A DNA stretch of 64,000 bases. Source: Plotosus lineatus. Its lineage: Eukaryota > Chordata > Actinopteri > Siluriformes > Plotosidae. Location of the stretch: positions 57,895,580 to 57,959,579 of the forward strand of contig CM045729.1 in NCBI GenBank assembly GCA_024760905.1, read 5' to 3'. This document shows positions 1 through 10,910 of this stretch, piece by piece (position 1 is the first letter of the stretch; each line of letters begins with the position of its first letter). A program made the position numbers and the translations under genes. The notes beneath the pieces are model-generated. The model did not search any database. It saw only the letters and a list, made by a program, of their open reading frames with translations, and was not told the DNA's origin.

Positions 1-1515
1 ACAGACCTACCACTATCGATCTTGCCAACCTGGACCAGATCTCTCGAAAACCCTTAGTCAACAGTTTTGACCTTCCTCTCGCAGTGGATGAGGTCATAAA
101 AGAAATCAAGCAGACAAGCTTAGTTAAAGCCCCTAGGATGAATGAAATGCCTGAAAAGTCTGCAGGTGCCCCTTGGCACCTTCCATGCCCTCCTTAGCAG
201 CCACAGTCAACTACCTGAGTATCTCCCTCCTGTCAATTACTGGGAATATTTTAGCTTGGGTCATCAACAATTGCTTAATTACCAATGTATTGGAGGAACA
301 CCCACCAAAGGCACAGTGGTTCCAGGTATTTATCAACATAAAATTCAGTCTAGCAGGTCCAACAAAAATGTATTGAGCAGAACATGAACCTTGACCTTCA
401 ACTCCTTCAGCATCATTTCCAGAAATGGAACCATGTGACAAAGTATTCAACAAAAGGATCTGCAAACTGAGCCAGGTTCTTTGTTTTCTGAGAATATGTT
501 CTGAAACTACACACTAGGCAGTCCAAAAAGCTCAATGTATACCCACCAGTCACATGTACAGAGACAAGGACTCTGTTTAGAATGCACCTGAAACAGCTTG
601 AGGTCAATACTCCACATCTGCTGGCAGGACCACATTACAAACTTGAAGGTCCTTGCAAGACCTGAGACAATCAACAGTAAAGCCATGATCTTGAAAATCC
701 AGCTTCAATGGGTAGGACAGAGAATCCATATAGAATACTCAAGGATTAATATGCAGCTGCTATATGGCAAGCGTTATACAGTCTAATGAACCAAGACAGA
801 CCACAAATGTAGCCCATGCCAGGATTGGACTAAAAACAACTTGAGCACACTGCGCATCACAGCTTTGAAGAATTCCTTGCAACATCATGGAGGCTCATGA
901 GAGGAGAAAGTTAGAAGCAATCAGACAGTTTTCCTACTCTCACTGTGGAATTAAACTTCGGCAAGAATGAAAGGAAAAGTGTACAAGACAGTGATGAGGC
1001 CAGCGATGTTGTATGGTTTAGAAACAGTGGCCCTGGGGAAAAGACAGGAGGCTGAGCTGGAGGTAGCAGAGATGAAAATGTTGAGGTTCTTTCTGGGAGT
1101 AATGAGGATGGATAGGATCAGGAATGAATACATCAGAGGGACAGCGCATGTTAGAGGTTTTGGTGACAAAGTCAGAGAGGCTAGATTGAGATGGTTTGGA
1201 CATGTACAGAGGAGGGATAGTGAGTATATTGGTAGTTGGATGCTGAGGTTGGAACTACCAGGCAGAAGGTCTAGAGGAAGACCAAAGAGAAGATTTATGT
1301 ATCTGGTGAAGGAGAACATGAAGGTAGTTGGAGTAAGAGTAGAATATACAGCGGATTGGGTGAGATGGAGGCGGATGGTTTGCTGTGGCGACCTCTGAAG
1401 GGAAAAGCCGAAAGGAAAGGAGGAAGAAGACTGTGGAATTAAACTCCATAGCCACCTAGCAGTCCACAACAAATGAGCTGTGCAAGATATCATCGCTGAA
1501 ACTGATGGATGACCA
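1..1515 (+). mobile_element. Decayed non-LTR retrotransposon (LINE), interrupted by a younger LINE
   Basis: Conceptual translation shows fragments of a reverse transcriptase read through several stops and frameshifts. Near 60-135 there is a segment of the type DLPLAVDEVIKEIKQTS. Near 205-320 there is an ISLLSITGNILAWVI-like segment, matching the 'NYRGISLLSIAGKILA' block of APE-type LINE reverse transcriptases. At 600-780 there is a post-RT block (WQDHITNLKVL, QLLYGK). The reading frame ends in a zinc-finger-like tail (SHCGIKL...HSHLAVHN) split between about 925 and 1475. The family differs from the RTE copies elsewhere in the window. The left end lies outside the window. Family name not assigned. 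Confidence 0.7.
958..1429 (+). mobile_element. RTE-clade LINE, 5'-truncated 3' fragment (copy A)
   Basis: This is the last 470 bp of the RTE family seen full length at 2997-6166. It includes a 143-residue reading frame (967-1398) with the family's C-terminal blocks ([35 protein letters not shown]). The usual terminal CGDP is CGDL here. It ends in the family 3' tail (AAGCCGAAAGGAAA) and a GAA-rich terminus. A perfect 16-bp target-site duplication, ACTGTGGAATTAAACT, flanks it at 942-957 and 1430-1445. That duplication lies inside the zinc-finger tail of the older LINE, so this is a nested insertion. Confidence 0.9.
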
Positions 1516-2765
1516 AAAAGATATTAGTGCGGTATTTAGTAAAAATAACAAGTTTGAATAAGGGACTCTGTAACCTGCATCAATCAGAATTTTTTATGAT
1601 AGGAATTTATTTTCTCTGCACCTTCTCACTCCCCTCCCCTCACTACAGCAATACTAAAGCATACAGAAACATCTAATATCTAGTACATATACAGAAGCAT
1701 CTAGTTTGGCAGTTGATTCTGAGACTAATTCATACAAAGAATGAACTTTCCACACAATATCATAAAAGAAAAATTGATATCAGTAATAAAGTTAAAAAAT
1801 GAATCGAGAGAGCATCTGATTCACTTTTGGTTTGGGCCTATTAGAAGCTGTTTTCAGAACAGTTATGGAGAATATAAACATTAAAGCAGTCTTCACATGA
1901 TAACCAACTAAAGAAGCAAACATTAATGAATGACAAACATATGCAGACACAAAAATCCTAACAGATTGATTCCCAAGGACTGGGCAAAACCAAATGACAA
2001 CTATGTAAGAAAATAAACGAAATCAAAACAATCTGATAATGTATGAACAAATCAGAGCAAATGATGAACAAATATTAATGTATTTTAACAAATCGAAAGG
2101 AGCTGTGCGTATACTTTTTGTATGACCCATAAACAAAATGTGATAACACATTTTTACATAGATATAAAATCTTTGTGCACTGACCAAACAAAATATTTTT
2201 CATCATATTGTATGAGTTGTGAAGATACCTAAAAAGTTTAGGCAAAAGCAGCCTAAAAAGTTGACAAAGAAGCAGCTATCCTCCGGGCAAAAATACAAGG
2301 CTCCATCTTCACCACCTACACCTTCACCTGAAAAAGCAGTAGAATCTCAAGAAGCCCCAAGATTCAGATCTTTTCACAAGGAATGTCTCTCCTTGTCCAT
2401 CCAATGTCTCAACTGCCTCCATCTTAAGAGTACTAGCATTGAAGCCCATAAAGAATTTACTCTCAGGAGCATGGATTTTTAGCAGAGTAGATGATGAACA
2501 AGAGTCTGTGTAGAGATTAAATCACTTGGGCGGGGGAAGATGACGAATGAGGCCGTGCGTAGAAAGGATGTTTCCATAGTGCATATGGAAATTGCCTGTG
2601 TGCATTGGCTGCTTTATGTCTTATGTTGAAAATTTTTGTGTATGCACAAAAGTTTTTGATGAATGGCAATTTATGGAAACTGAATAAAACAAATAAGTTA
2701 ATCTGAGCAAATTTCAGTGTGTCTTCATGCCAAAACTTCCCTTTGTTCAAGTTGTAAGATAAAGA

Positions 2766-2797
<32 letters not shown>

Positions 2798-2996
2798 TCT
2801 GCTTTGATTTGAGATGGAACAATCATTCTTTGTGGTGTCCACTGTTGAACTTGTTCTTGTCGCTTCAGACATCCCTAATCAAACAAATAAAAAACAAACT
2901 TGATTGGTGAAATTGTCTAAAAAGGTTCGAGGAAACACTAAAACTGACATTGGCAAATGTTACATTAATCTCGGAAAATTAACTCAGAGGAACACT
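1516..2996. other. Intergenic, AT-rich, no recognised gene
   Basis: Mostly low-complexity AT-rich DNA. One stretch at 2219-2516 (+) can be read as a Lys- and Ser/Pro-rich peptide (KKFRQKQPKKLTKKQLSSG, then PSSPPTPSPEKAVESQEAP). After a one-frame shift near 2380 it continues to ...WIFSRVDDEQESV and a stop. I do not recognise it; it could be a decayed exon or chance. A (TC)n microsatellite sits at 2765-2792. Confidence 0.4.
2765..2792. repeat. (TC)n microsatellite
   Basis: About 14 uninterrupted TC units. Confidence 0.9.
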
Positions 2997-5900
2997 TCTT
3001 CTTCTTCTTCTTTTACTTTCGGCTGCTCCCTTCAGGGGTCGCCACAGCAAATCATCCGCCTCCATCTCACCCTGTACTCTGCATCTTCTTTTCTGACTAC
3101 AACGACCTTCATGTCTTCCTTCACCACATCCATAAATCTCTTCTTTGGTCTTCCTCGAGGCCTTCTGCCTGGTAGTTCCAACCTCAGCATCCTACTGCCA
3201 ATATACTTGCTATCCCTCCTCTGTACATGTCCAAACCATCTCAATCTAGCCTCTCTGACTTTGTCTCCAAAACATCTTACATGGGCTGTCCCTCTGATAT
3301 ACACATTTCTGATCCTATCCATCCTCGTTACTCCCAGAGAGAACCTCAACATTTTCATCTCCGCGACCTTCAGCTCTGCCTCCTGCCTTTTCCTCAGCGC
3401 CACTGTTTCTAAGCCATACAACATCCCTGGCCTCAACACCGTCTTGTACACTTTTCCCTTCATTCTTGCTGACACTCTCCTATCGCACATCACACCAGAC
3501 ACTTTTCTCCAACCATTCCAGCCTGCCTGCACACGTTTCTTCACCTCTTTTCCACACTCTCCATTGCTCTGGATTGTTGAGCCTAAGTACTTAAAATCCT
3601 CCACCTTCGTTATCTCTGCTCCCTGTAACATCACCGTTCCTCCTGGGTCCTTCTCATTCACACACATGTATTCTGATTTTCTGAGGCTAACCTTCATTCC
3701 TCTCCTTTCCAGGAGGGCATACCTCCACCTCTCTATATTTTCCTGCACTTGTTCTCTGCTCTCACTACAGATCACAATGTCATCTACAAACATCATAGTC
3801 CATGGAAATTCTTGTCTCACCTCGTCTGTCAGCCTGTCCATCACCATCGCAAACAAGAAGGGGCTCAGAGCTGACCCTTGATGCAGTCCCACCTCCACCT
3901 TGAACTCTTCTGTCACACCGACAGCACACCTCACCGCTGTCTTACATCTCTCATACATGTCCTGCACCACTCCAACATACTTCTCTGCCACTCCAGACTT
4001 CCTCATGCAATACCACAGTTCTTCTCTTGGCACCCTGTCATAGGCTTTTTCCAGATCAACAAAGGCACAATGTAGCTCCCTCTGACCTTCTCTGTACTTC
4101 TCTATTAACATCCTCAAAGCAAACATTGCATCTGTGGTGCTCTTTCTTGGCATGAAACCAAACTGTTGTTCACAAATGCTGACCTCTGCCCTTAGTCTAG
4201 CTTCCACTATTCTTTCCCATAACTTCATCGTATGGCTCATCAACTTTATCCCTCTGTAGTTGCCGCAACTCTGCATGTCTCCCTTGTTCTTAAAGATGGG
4301 CACCAGCACACTTCTCCTCCACTCCTCCGGCATCTGCTCACTCTCTAGTACCTTGTTGAATGTGCTTGTCAGAAAATCTACTGCCACCTCTCTTAGACAC
4401 TTCCATACCTCCACAGGTATGTCATCAGGACCAACTGCCTTTCCATTCTTCATCCTCGTCAATGCCCTTCTCACTTCACCCTTACTGATCTTTGCTACAT
4501 CCTGCTCCTCAATGGTCACCTCTTCTACTCTTTTTTTTTTCTCTCATTTTCCTCATTCATCAGCTCTTCAAAGTACTCTTTCCATCTTCCCAGCATACTT
4601 CTGTCATCAGTCAATACATTTCCCTCTCTGTCCTTTATCAATCTAACTTGCTGCACGTCCTTCCCATCTCTATTTCTCTGCTGTGCCAACCTGTATAAAT
4701 CATTTTCTCCCTCCTTACTGTCCAACCTATCATACAACTCATCATACGCTCTCTATTTGGACTTTGACACCGCTACCTTCGCCTTACGCTGTGTCTCCCT
4801 GTACTCCTGTTTACTCTCTTCGGTCCTTTCTATGTCCCACTTTTTCTTAGCTAACCTCTTCCTTTGTACACACTCCTGCACTTCCTCATTCCACCACCAA
4901 GTCTCCTTATCTACTTTCCTTCCAGAGGACACACCAAGTACTCTCCTACCTGTGTCCCTGATCACATTTGCTGTGGTTGTCCAGTCATTTGGAAGCACTT
5001 CCTGGCCACCCAAAGCCTGTTTAAACTCCTCTTTGAAGACAACACGACACTCTTCCTTTTTCAACTTCCACCACTTTGTCTTCTGCTCTGCCTTTGCCTT
5101 TTTCACCTTCCTCAGCATCAGCGTCATCCTGCATACCACCATCCTATGCTGTTTGGCAACACTCTCACCCACTACTACTTTGCAGTCACTGACTTCCTTC
5201 AAATTACATCGCCTACACAAGATGTAGTCTACCTGTGTGCTCCTACCTCCGCTTTTATAAGTCACCCTATGCTCCTGTTTCTTCTGGAAGAAAGTTTTCA
5301 CCACAGCCATTTCCATCCTTTTTGCAAAATCTATCAACATCTGTCCTTCTGCGTTCCTGTCCTGGATACCAAACCTGCCCATCACTTCCTCGTCCCCTCT
5401 GTTGCCTGCACCAACATGTCCATTGAAGTCTGCACCAATGACCACTCTTTCACCTCTGGGGGTACTCTGCATCACTTCATCTAAGTCACTCCAGAATCTC
5501 TCCTTCTCTTCTAGCTCACATCCTGCCTGTGGGGCATAAGCACTAACAACACTGAGCATTACACCTTCAATTTCTAACTTGAGACTCATTACTCTGTCTG
5601 TCACTCTTTTCACTTTTAGAACATTCCTGACAAACCCCTCCTTCAAGATGACTCTGACTCCATTTCTCTTCCCATCCACATCATGATAAAATAGCTTAAA
5701 CCCTGCTCCTAAACTTTTAGCTTTGCTACCTTTCCACCTGGTCTCCTGAACACACAGTATGTCCACCTTCCTCCTCTGCATCATGTCAGCCAGCTCTCTA
5801 CCTTTTCTTTGCATAGTTCCAACATTCAAAGTCCCCACTCTCAGTCCTAGACTCATGTCTTTCCTCTTCTCTCTCTGCCTACGGACACGCCTCCCACCTC

Positions 5901-6166
5901 TCCTTCTTCGACGTCTTCAACCAACAGTAGTCCAATTTCCATCAGCACCCTGTTGATTGACAGCACTGATGGCGGTCGTTGTTAACCCGGGCCTCGACCG
6001 ATCCGGTATGGGGTAATACTTCTGATTTGCATCATAAAAGTTTGGCATTGGTTTTACGTCGGATGCCCTTCCTGACACAACCCTCTGCATTTCTCCGGGC
6101 TTGGGACCGGCATGAGGGGGAGAGACACTGGTTAGTGCCCCCCCCCCCCCCACCTCATGGCTGCAT
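2997..6166 (-). mobile_element. Full-length RTE-clade LINE (copy B)
   Basis: About 3.17 kb, read on the minus strand. The 5' end carries a G-rich stretch (plus-strand C run at 6139-6151) and the 3' end carries a (GAA)n tail (plus-strand TTC repeats at 2997-3011). Order on the minus strand: short 5' UTR, APE endonuclease, reverse transcriptase, C-terminal domain ending CGDP. An 18-bp target-site duplication with one mismatch flanks it: TTAACTCAGAGGAACACT at 2979-2996 and TTAACTCAAAGGAACACT at 6167-6184. Length, tail type and domain order fit the RTE/RTE-X group; the exact subfamily needs a Repbase comparison. Confidence 0.92.
3032..6153 (-). pseudogene. APE endonuclease-reverse transcriptase polyprotein of RTE copy B, broken
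   Basis: The coding region is split into about four open segments (6153-5917, 5856-4753, 4737-4525, 4519-3032). The N-terminal part shows APE endonuclease blocks: [32 protein letters not shown] and DYILC. The C-terminal part shows RT blocks: [39 protein letters not shown], and MMFVDDIVI, where the usual ADD is VDD. Breaks include an in-frame stop near 4755, where plus-strand CTATTTGGA replaces CTGTTTGGC, and expansion of a T run at 4531-4540. The copy is therefore not autonomous. Confidence 0.88.
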
Positions 6167-6274
6167 TTAACTCAAAGGAACACTCTGGTCTTAAATCACG
6201 AGCATAATGCTGACCTTCTTTCAGTATTATTACTGGTCAGTTTTAAAAGTTACAAAGTCAGTCTTGAAAGTGAT

Positions 6275-6627
6275 CTTCTTTTCCTTTTGGCTGTTCCCTT
6301 TTTTCAATGGTCGCCACAGCGAATCACTGCATGTTTGATTTGGCATAATTTTTTTATTTTTTGTCAGATGCCCTTCCAAACACAACCCTTTTAGCAAGTG
6401 ACAGAAACATGCTGACAACTAAGCAGCTCCTCTTTACGAAAGTCAGCAATGGTTCGTTTACATGCCTCTTACCATAGACAGTGAGAGACATGGCCGGCCT
6501 TTGATAACCCAGTTAGCTGCACTGGGGGGACAGTGATTACCTTGTGGAGAGTGGGACTCGAAACCCCAACCTTAGGATCAGCGATCCAGCACCCTTTGCC
6601 TTTTACCACCAGGCCACCACTGCCCCT
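6275..6627 (-). mobile_element. tRNA-derived SINE with RTE-type tail (family SINE-A)
   Basis: Minus-strand copy about 350 bp long. It starts with GGGGCAGTGGTGGCCTGGTGG, has a B-box-like GGGTTTCGAGTCC region and the body signature GGCCGGCCATGTCTCTCACT, and ends with the shared RTE-like tail (CGCTGTGGCGACC... CCAAAAGGAAA). The head is tRNA-like, but it is not a functional tRNA gene. Confidence 0.88.
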
Positions 6628-7339
6628 CAGTCTGCAAAGTGATATCAATATATAAAAGCCCACATATCTATATTAAAATGTCAAGTTTTTTGGAATGTCA
6701 AAAAATGAGACCAAACTAAATACATCTTTGAATATCTATGTGACCTATAACCTGTAGAGTTCACCGGAGAAAAAATATTTTTTGAGTGGGGAAAAAATTA
6801 TTCAACAAAAACTTGGAGTAACCTAATCACATAAATATAAACACTCAAACTAATACATTGTTTAAACTTTTTTTTTTATTTTGAAAGCACTGCCTTTCTG
6901 GGTGTGGGCATGGCACAGCTTGGCTTGGTAATCTTTGCCCACTCTTTAATGCCAGCAGGACCATACGGTCCTCTTTCAAAAAATGCTAATAACGATGAGA
7001 CGCATTGTACTCAGTGCTGCTCAAGTGTTTTATACTTGTTGTGGCATCGCCTGATGCACCACAGCTTGGTCCCACTTGCCTCAGTCAGCTGTGAGATGAC
7101 CTAGAGTGTACAGGATTGTGTCATTTATGAATTTGTGAGATTATTATTTGTTAATATTATGCTATGATTATGTTGTTGTTGTTGTTATTATTATTATTAT
7201 CATCATTAGTGTTATTATAATTTTGTTGAAAGAAATGTGTTCAAGGTGTTTCCTTAGTCTTTTTTGATTAGGAAAAACTAGTGATATTTTTTAACTTCAA
7301 AAAATAATTTGGGTGTTAAAGGGTTAAAAAAGCAAACCA
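6628..7339. other. Intergenic, no recognised gene
   Basis: AT-rich sequence with a short (TTA)n tract near 7176-7203. A stretch at 6880-7105 resembles dispersed teleost repeat DNA, but I cannot place it. Confidence 0.4.
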
Positions 7340-8440
7340 AATCTAGCAGATTGTGCAAATCTTCTGTACACAGTCCCGATCATGTCACAGAAGAGATTTT
7401 CCACCAGTTACAACTGAAGAAAAAGAGCCCCAATACATGATGCTGCCACCACTCTGCTTCACTGTGGGTATGATTTTTTTTTTAAATGATGTGCAGTGTT
7501 GTTTTACACCGACCATCAGAATTATTTAGGTAGTAGTGGCCTGCTGGTAAAGGGTGCTGAATCACTGATCCTAAGGTTGGGGGTTCAAGTCCCACCCTCC
7601 ACAAGGTTGTCACTGTCCCCCTCGGTGCAGCTAACTGGGTTACCAAAGGCTGGCCATGTCTCTCACTGTCTATGGTGAGAGGTTCATGTAAAAGAACCAT
7701 TGCTGACTTTCATAAAGAGTAGCTGCATAGCTGTCAGCATGTTTCTATCCCTTGCAAAAGGGTTGTGTCTGGAAGGGCATTCAACGGAAAAACCTATACC
7801 AAATCAAACACGCGAATCACATGATTCGCTGTGGTGACCCCTGGGGGAAAAAAAGGAAAAAGCCAAAAGGAAAAAAGAAGAAGATATATTTTAGAATTAT
7901 GGCCAAGGAGTTCAACATTGGTTTCATCAGACCATAATACATTTTTCTGCATGCTTTTAGGAAACTTGATGGAGGGTTTTGCAAATGATATTTGGTCTTG
8001 CGTGGGCTTCTCAGACATATGAAGAATAAGTGAGAATTACTGTCACACAGACAACATAACCAGTACTCAGCAGAATCTGCTGCAGTTTCTTTAAAGTTTC
8101 TGTTGGCTTCTTGGCAGCCTACCGGACATGTTTTGTTCTGTCCTTTTCATCAGTTTTAGAGGGATGTCAAGTTCGTTGCATGAAACCATATTTTCTATTC
8201 TGTTGATGACAGTCTTCACTGTGCACCATGCCATACATATATAATGCCTTGGAAATTAATTTGTACCTTTCTCCAGACAAATATCTTTCAACAACCAGAT
8301 CCAATCATGCTTATTTACTGTATGATGCAACCAGGTTAACGTCTGGAAAGTTCTGACTAGAACAGCTGCATTTTACTTCAAGTCAATCACTGTGCAGCAA
8401 TGCACAGTTCAAATCACATCAGTAAGGATGAGTCAGTATG
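7340..8440 (-). mobile_element. Decayed Tc1-like DNA transposon fragment
   Basis: On the minus strand, both sides of an inserted SINE translate into parts of a Tc1 transposase. One side reads KNVLWSDETNVELLGHNSK (about 7905-7965); the other reads IPTVKQSGGSIMYWGSFSS (about 7400-7480). SDET contains the first catalytic Asp of the DDE/D triad. Later domains and clear terminal repeats were not found. The right boundary is approximate. Confidence 0.75.
7531..7888 (+). mobile_element. SINE-A inserted in the Tc1 remnant
   Basis: Complete plus-strand copy: tRNA-like head with GGTTCAAGTCC B box at 7572-7582, SINE-A body, LINE 5'-derived block GGAAGGGCATTCAACGGAAA, then the RTE-like tail at 7824-7885 ending in a GAAGAAGA tail. 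An 8-bp repeat, AGAATTAT, borders it on both sides and splits the Tc1 transposase frame, consistent with a later insertion. Confidence 0.88.
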
Positions 8441-8568
8441 CAGATAGAAGGCGTAGCAGCTATCAGACTGATGCAGCATTAAGATCATCTTTATAAATGT
8501 GTACAAAACAAAAAAGAAGGTTAAAAAAGAAGGTTTTTGACCTCAGAAAAACACAGAGTGACAACACA

Positions 8569-8618
<50 letters not shown>

Positions 8619-9209
8619 ACTGTACATTGACTGCTCATTCCTAGAGTTCATCAAGACCAACTAATTCCTTGGGGTTCTTTTAGTGAAGAACCTCACCTGA
8701 GCCCTCAACATCAGCACCATAGGTGAGAGAGTCCAGCTTTTCACTTCATGTAAAGGCTAAGCAAAGCCTATCTCATATTATACTCATCCCCACAATGGGA
8801 ACATTGAGAGCAAACGTGACATGTTTCCTGACGCTGTAATACGTAAGCAGTTTTAAATATTAAGAGGCAATTTTTTTAAAGACTCAACCATTAAAGCAGG
8901 ATGGGTGATACTGCCCACTTTAGATTCCAATAAAGTTTTAGTGAAGAAAGATACACAGTAAAAACTGACAGAAATCACTTTTTTTTCATCTTTCAAACTC
9001 TTTGGAAAAAAGGGGTCCTCTTAAGGCGAGGAATCACAAGGGTCTAAATTTGAAAAAAAAAAAAAATAATAAGATTGTCATTTTTTAACTCTCTACCTGA
9101 TAAATGCATGTAATGTCCCATGAAATCACAGAGGCTGTATGTGGGTGCATGAGATAATTAAAGTACAGAAAATTAATGTTTTTTTTTTTTACAGCTTAAA
9201 TCTAATTTG
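8441..9209. other. Intergenic, no recognised gene
   Basis: Contains a (CA)n microsatellite and short A runs. No coding or mobile-element signature seen. Confidence 0.4.
8570..8617. repeat. (CA)n microsatellite
   Basis: About 24 CA units, nearly uninterrupted. Confidence 0.92.
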
Positions 9210-9492
9210 GGTTGCGGAGAGGCTGGCACTCATCTCAGCTGGCTCTGGGCGAGGACAGATTACACCCTGGACAGCTCACCAGGTCATTGCAGGGCAGAAA
9301 TATGCTGACGGCTTTTTAGCCTAATCTTTACAAAAATCAACAATGGTACATAATTATAGACAGGGAGAGACAAGCCTGGCCTTTGATAACCCAGTTAGCT
9401 GCATTGGGTGTCAGCAGTTACGATCGTTGATAGTGGGGCTTGAACCCCCGCACTTGGGATCAGTAATTCAACACTACTACCGGGCCACCCTT
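9210..9492 (-). mobile_element. SINE-B: SINE-A head and body with a different 3' tail
   Basis: On the minus strand this copy starts like SINE-A (CCCAAGTG...GGTTCAAGCCC, then the GGCCAGGC...TCTCCCTGTC body). After the GTCAGCATATTTCTG block it switches to CCCTGCAATGACCTGGTGAG and a block that recurs as the 3' part of a different dispersed repeat. The RTE-like tail is absent. Moderately diverged. Confidence 0.75.
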
Positions 9493-9690
9493 GGTTCCAG
9501 AGGTAGAAACATGATTTCTGTCAGTTTTGACAAAATATCTACCCCACAAAAAAATTATAAGAATTGAAGAGAGTGATGTACCAAGCCCTGGGTGATGAAT
9601 AAAAAAATTTCCTCATGAAAAATCTGATGTGTGATTTGTGTAATCCTTCCACTGAAAACCACGATTACTGTGGGATACTTAGCAATATAC

Positions 9691-10897
9691 TTGAATAGTG
9701 GAAGAGAGACTAAGGGCAGAGGTCAGCATTTGTGAACAGCAGTTTGGTTTCATGCCAAGAAAGAGCACCACGGATGCAGTATTTCCCTTGAGGATGTTAA
9801 TAGAGAAGTAGAGAAGGTCAGAGGGAGCTGCATAGTGCCTATGTGGATTTGGAGAAAGCATATGATAGGGTGCTGAGAGAGGAACTGTGGTATTGCATGA
9901 GGAAGTCTGGAGTGGCAGAGAAGTATGTTGGAGTGGTGCAGGACATGAATGAGAGATGTAAGACAGTGGTGAGGTGTGCTGTCGGTGTGACAGAAGAGTT
10001 CAAGGTGGAGGTGGGACTGCATCAAGGGTCAGCTCTGAGCCCCTTCTTCTTTGCTATGGTGAAGGACAGGCTGACAGACGAGGTTAGACAAGAATCTCCA
10101 TGGCCTATGATGTTTGCAGATGTCATTATGATCTGTAGTGAGAGCAGAGAACAAGTACAGGAAAATCTAGAGAGGTGGAGATATGCCCTGGAAAAGGAAA
10201 GGAATGAAGGTTCACCTCATTAAGACAATACATGTGTATGAATGACAAGGACCCAACAGGAACGGTGAGGTTACAGCAGAGATAAGGAAGGTGGAGGATT
10301 TTAAGTACTTAGGCTCAACAATCCAGAGCAATGGAGAGTGTGGAAAAGAGGTGAAGAAGCATATGCAGGCTGGTTGGAATGGTTGGAGAAAAATGTCCAT
10401 TGTGATGTGTGATAGGAAGGTATCGGCAAGACTGAAAGGAAAAGTGTACAAGACAGTGTTGAGGCCAGCGATGTTGTATGGTTTAGAAACAGTGGCACAG
10501 AGGAAAAGACAGGAGGCAGAACTGGAGGTCGCAGAGATGAAAATGTTGAGGTTCTCTTTGGGAGTAACGAGGATGGATAGGATCAGGAATGAGTACATCA
10601 GAGGGACAGCACATGTAAGAGGTTTTGGAGACAAAGTCAGAGAGGCTAGATTGAGATTGTTTGGACATTTACGGAGGAGGGATAATGAGTATATTGGTAG
10701 TAGGATGCTAAGGTTGGAACTGCCAGGCAGAAGGCCGAGAGGAAGACCAAAGAGAAGATTTATGGATGTGGTGAAGGAGGACATGAAGGTAGTTGTTGTA
10801 AGAGAAGAAGATGCAGAGGATATGGTGAGATGGAGACAGATGATTCGCTGTGGCGACCCCTGAAGGGAGCAGCCGAAAGTAAAAGAAGAAGAAGAAG
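9691..10897 (+). mobile_element. RTE-clade LINE, 5'-truncated (copy D)
   Basis: Carries the 3' 1.2 kb of the family: the RT block from the [16 protein letters not shown] region onward, [22 protein letters not shown] (degenerate FADD), and the C-terminal part through RCGDP at 10855-10860. It ends in AGCCGAAAGTAAAAGAAGAAGAAG. The reading frame is broken near 10215. A perfect 14-bp target-site duplication, ACTTAGCAATATAC, lies at 9677-9690 and 10898-10911. Confidence 0.9.
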
Positions 10898-10910
10898 ACT
10901 TAGCAATATA

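Noticed and set aside
8570..8617. Tandem array resembling a CRISPR
   Set aside because: It is a plain CA dinucleotide run without spacers, in a eukaryotic genome.
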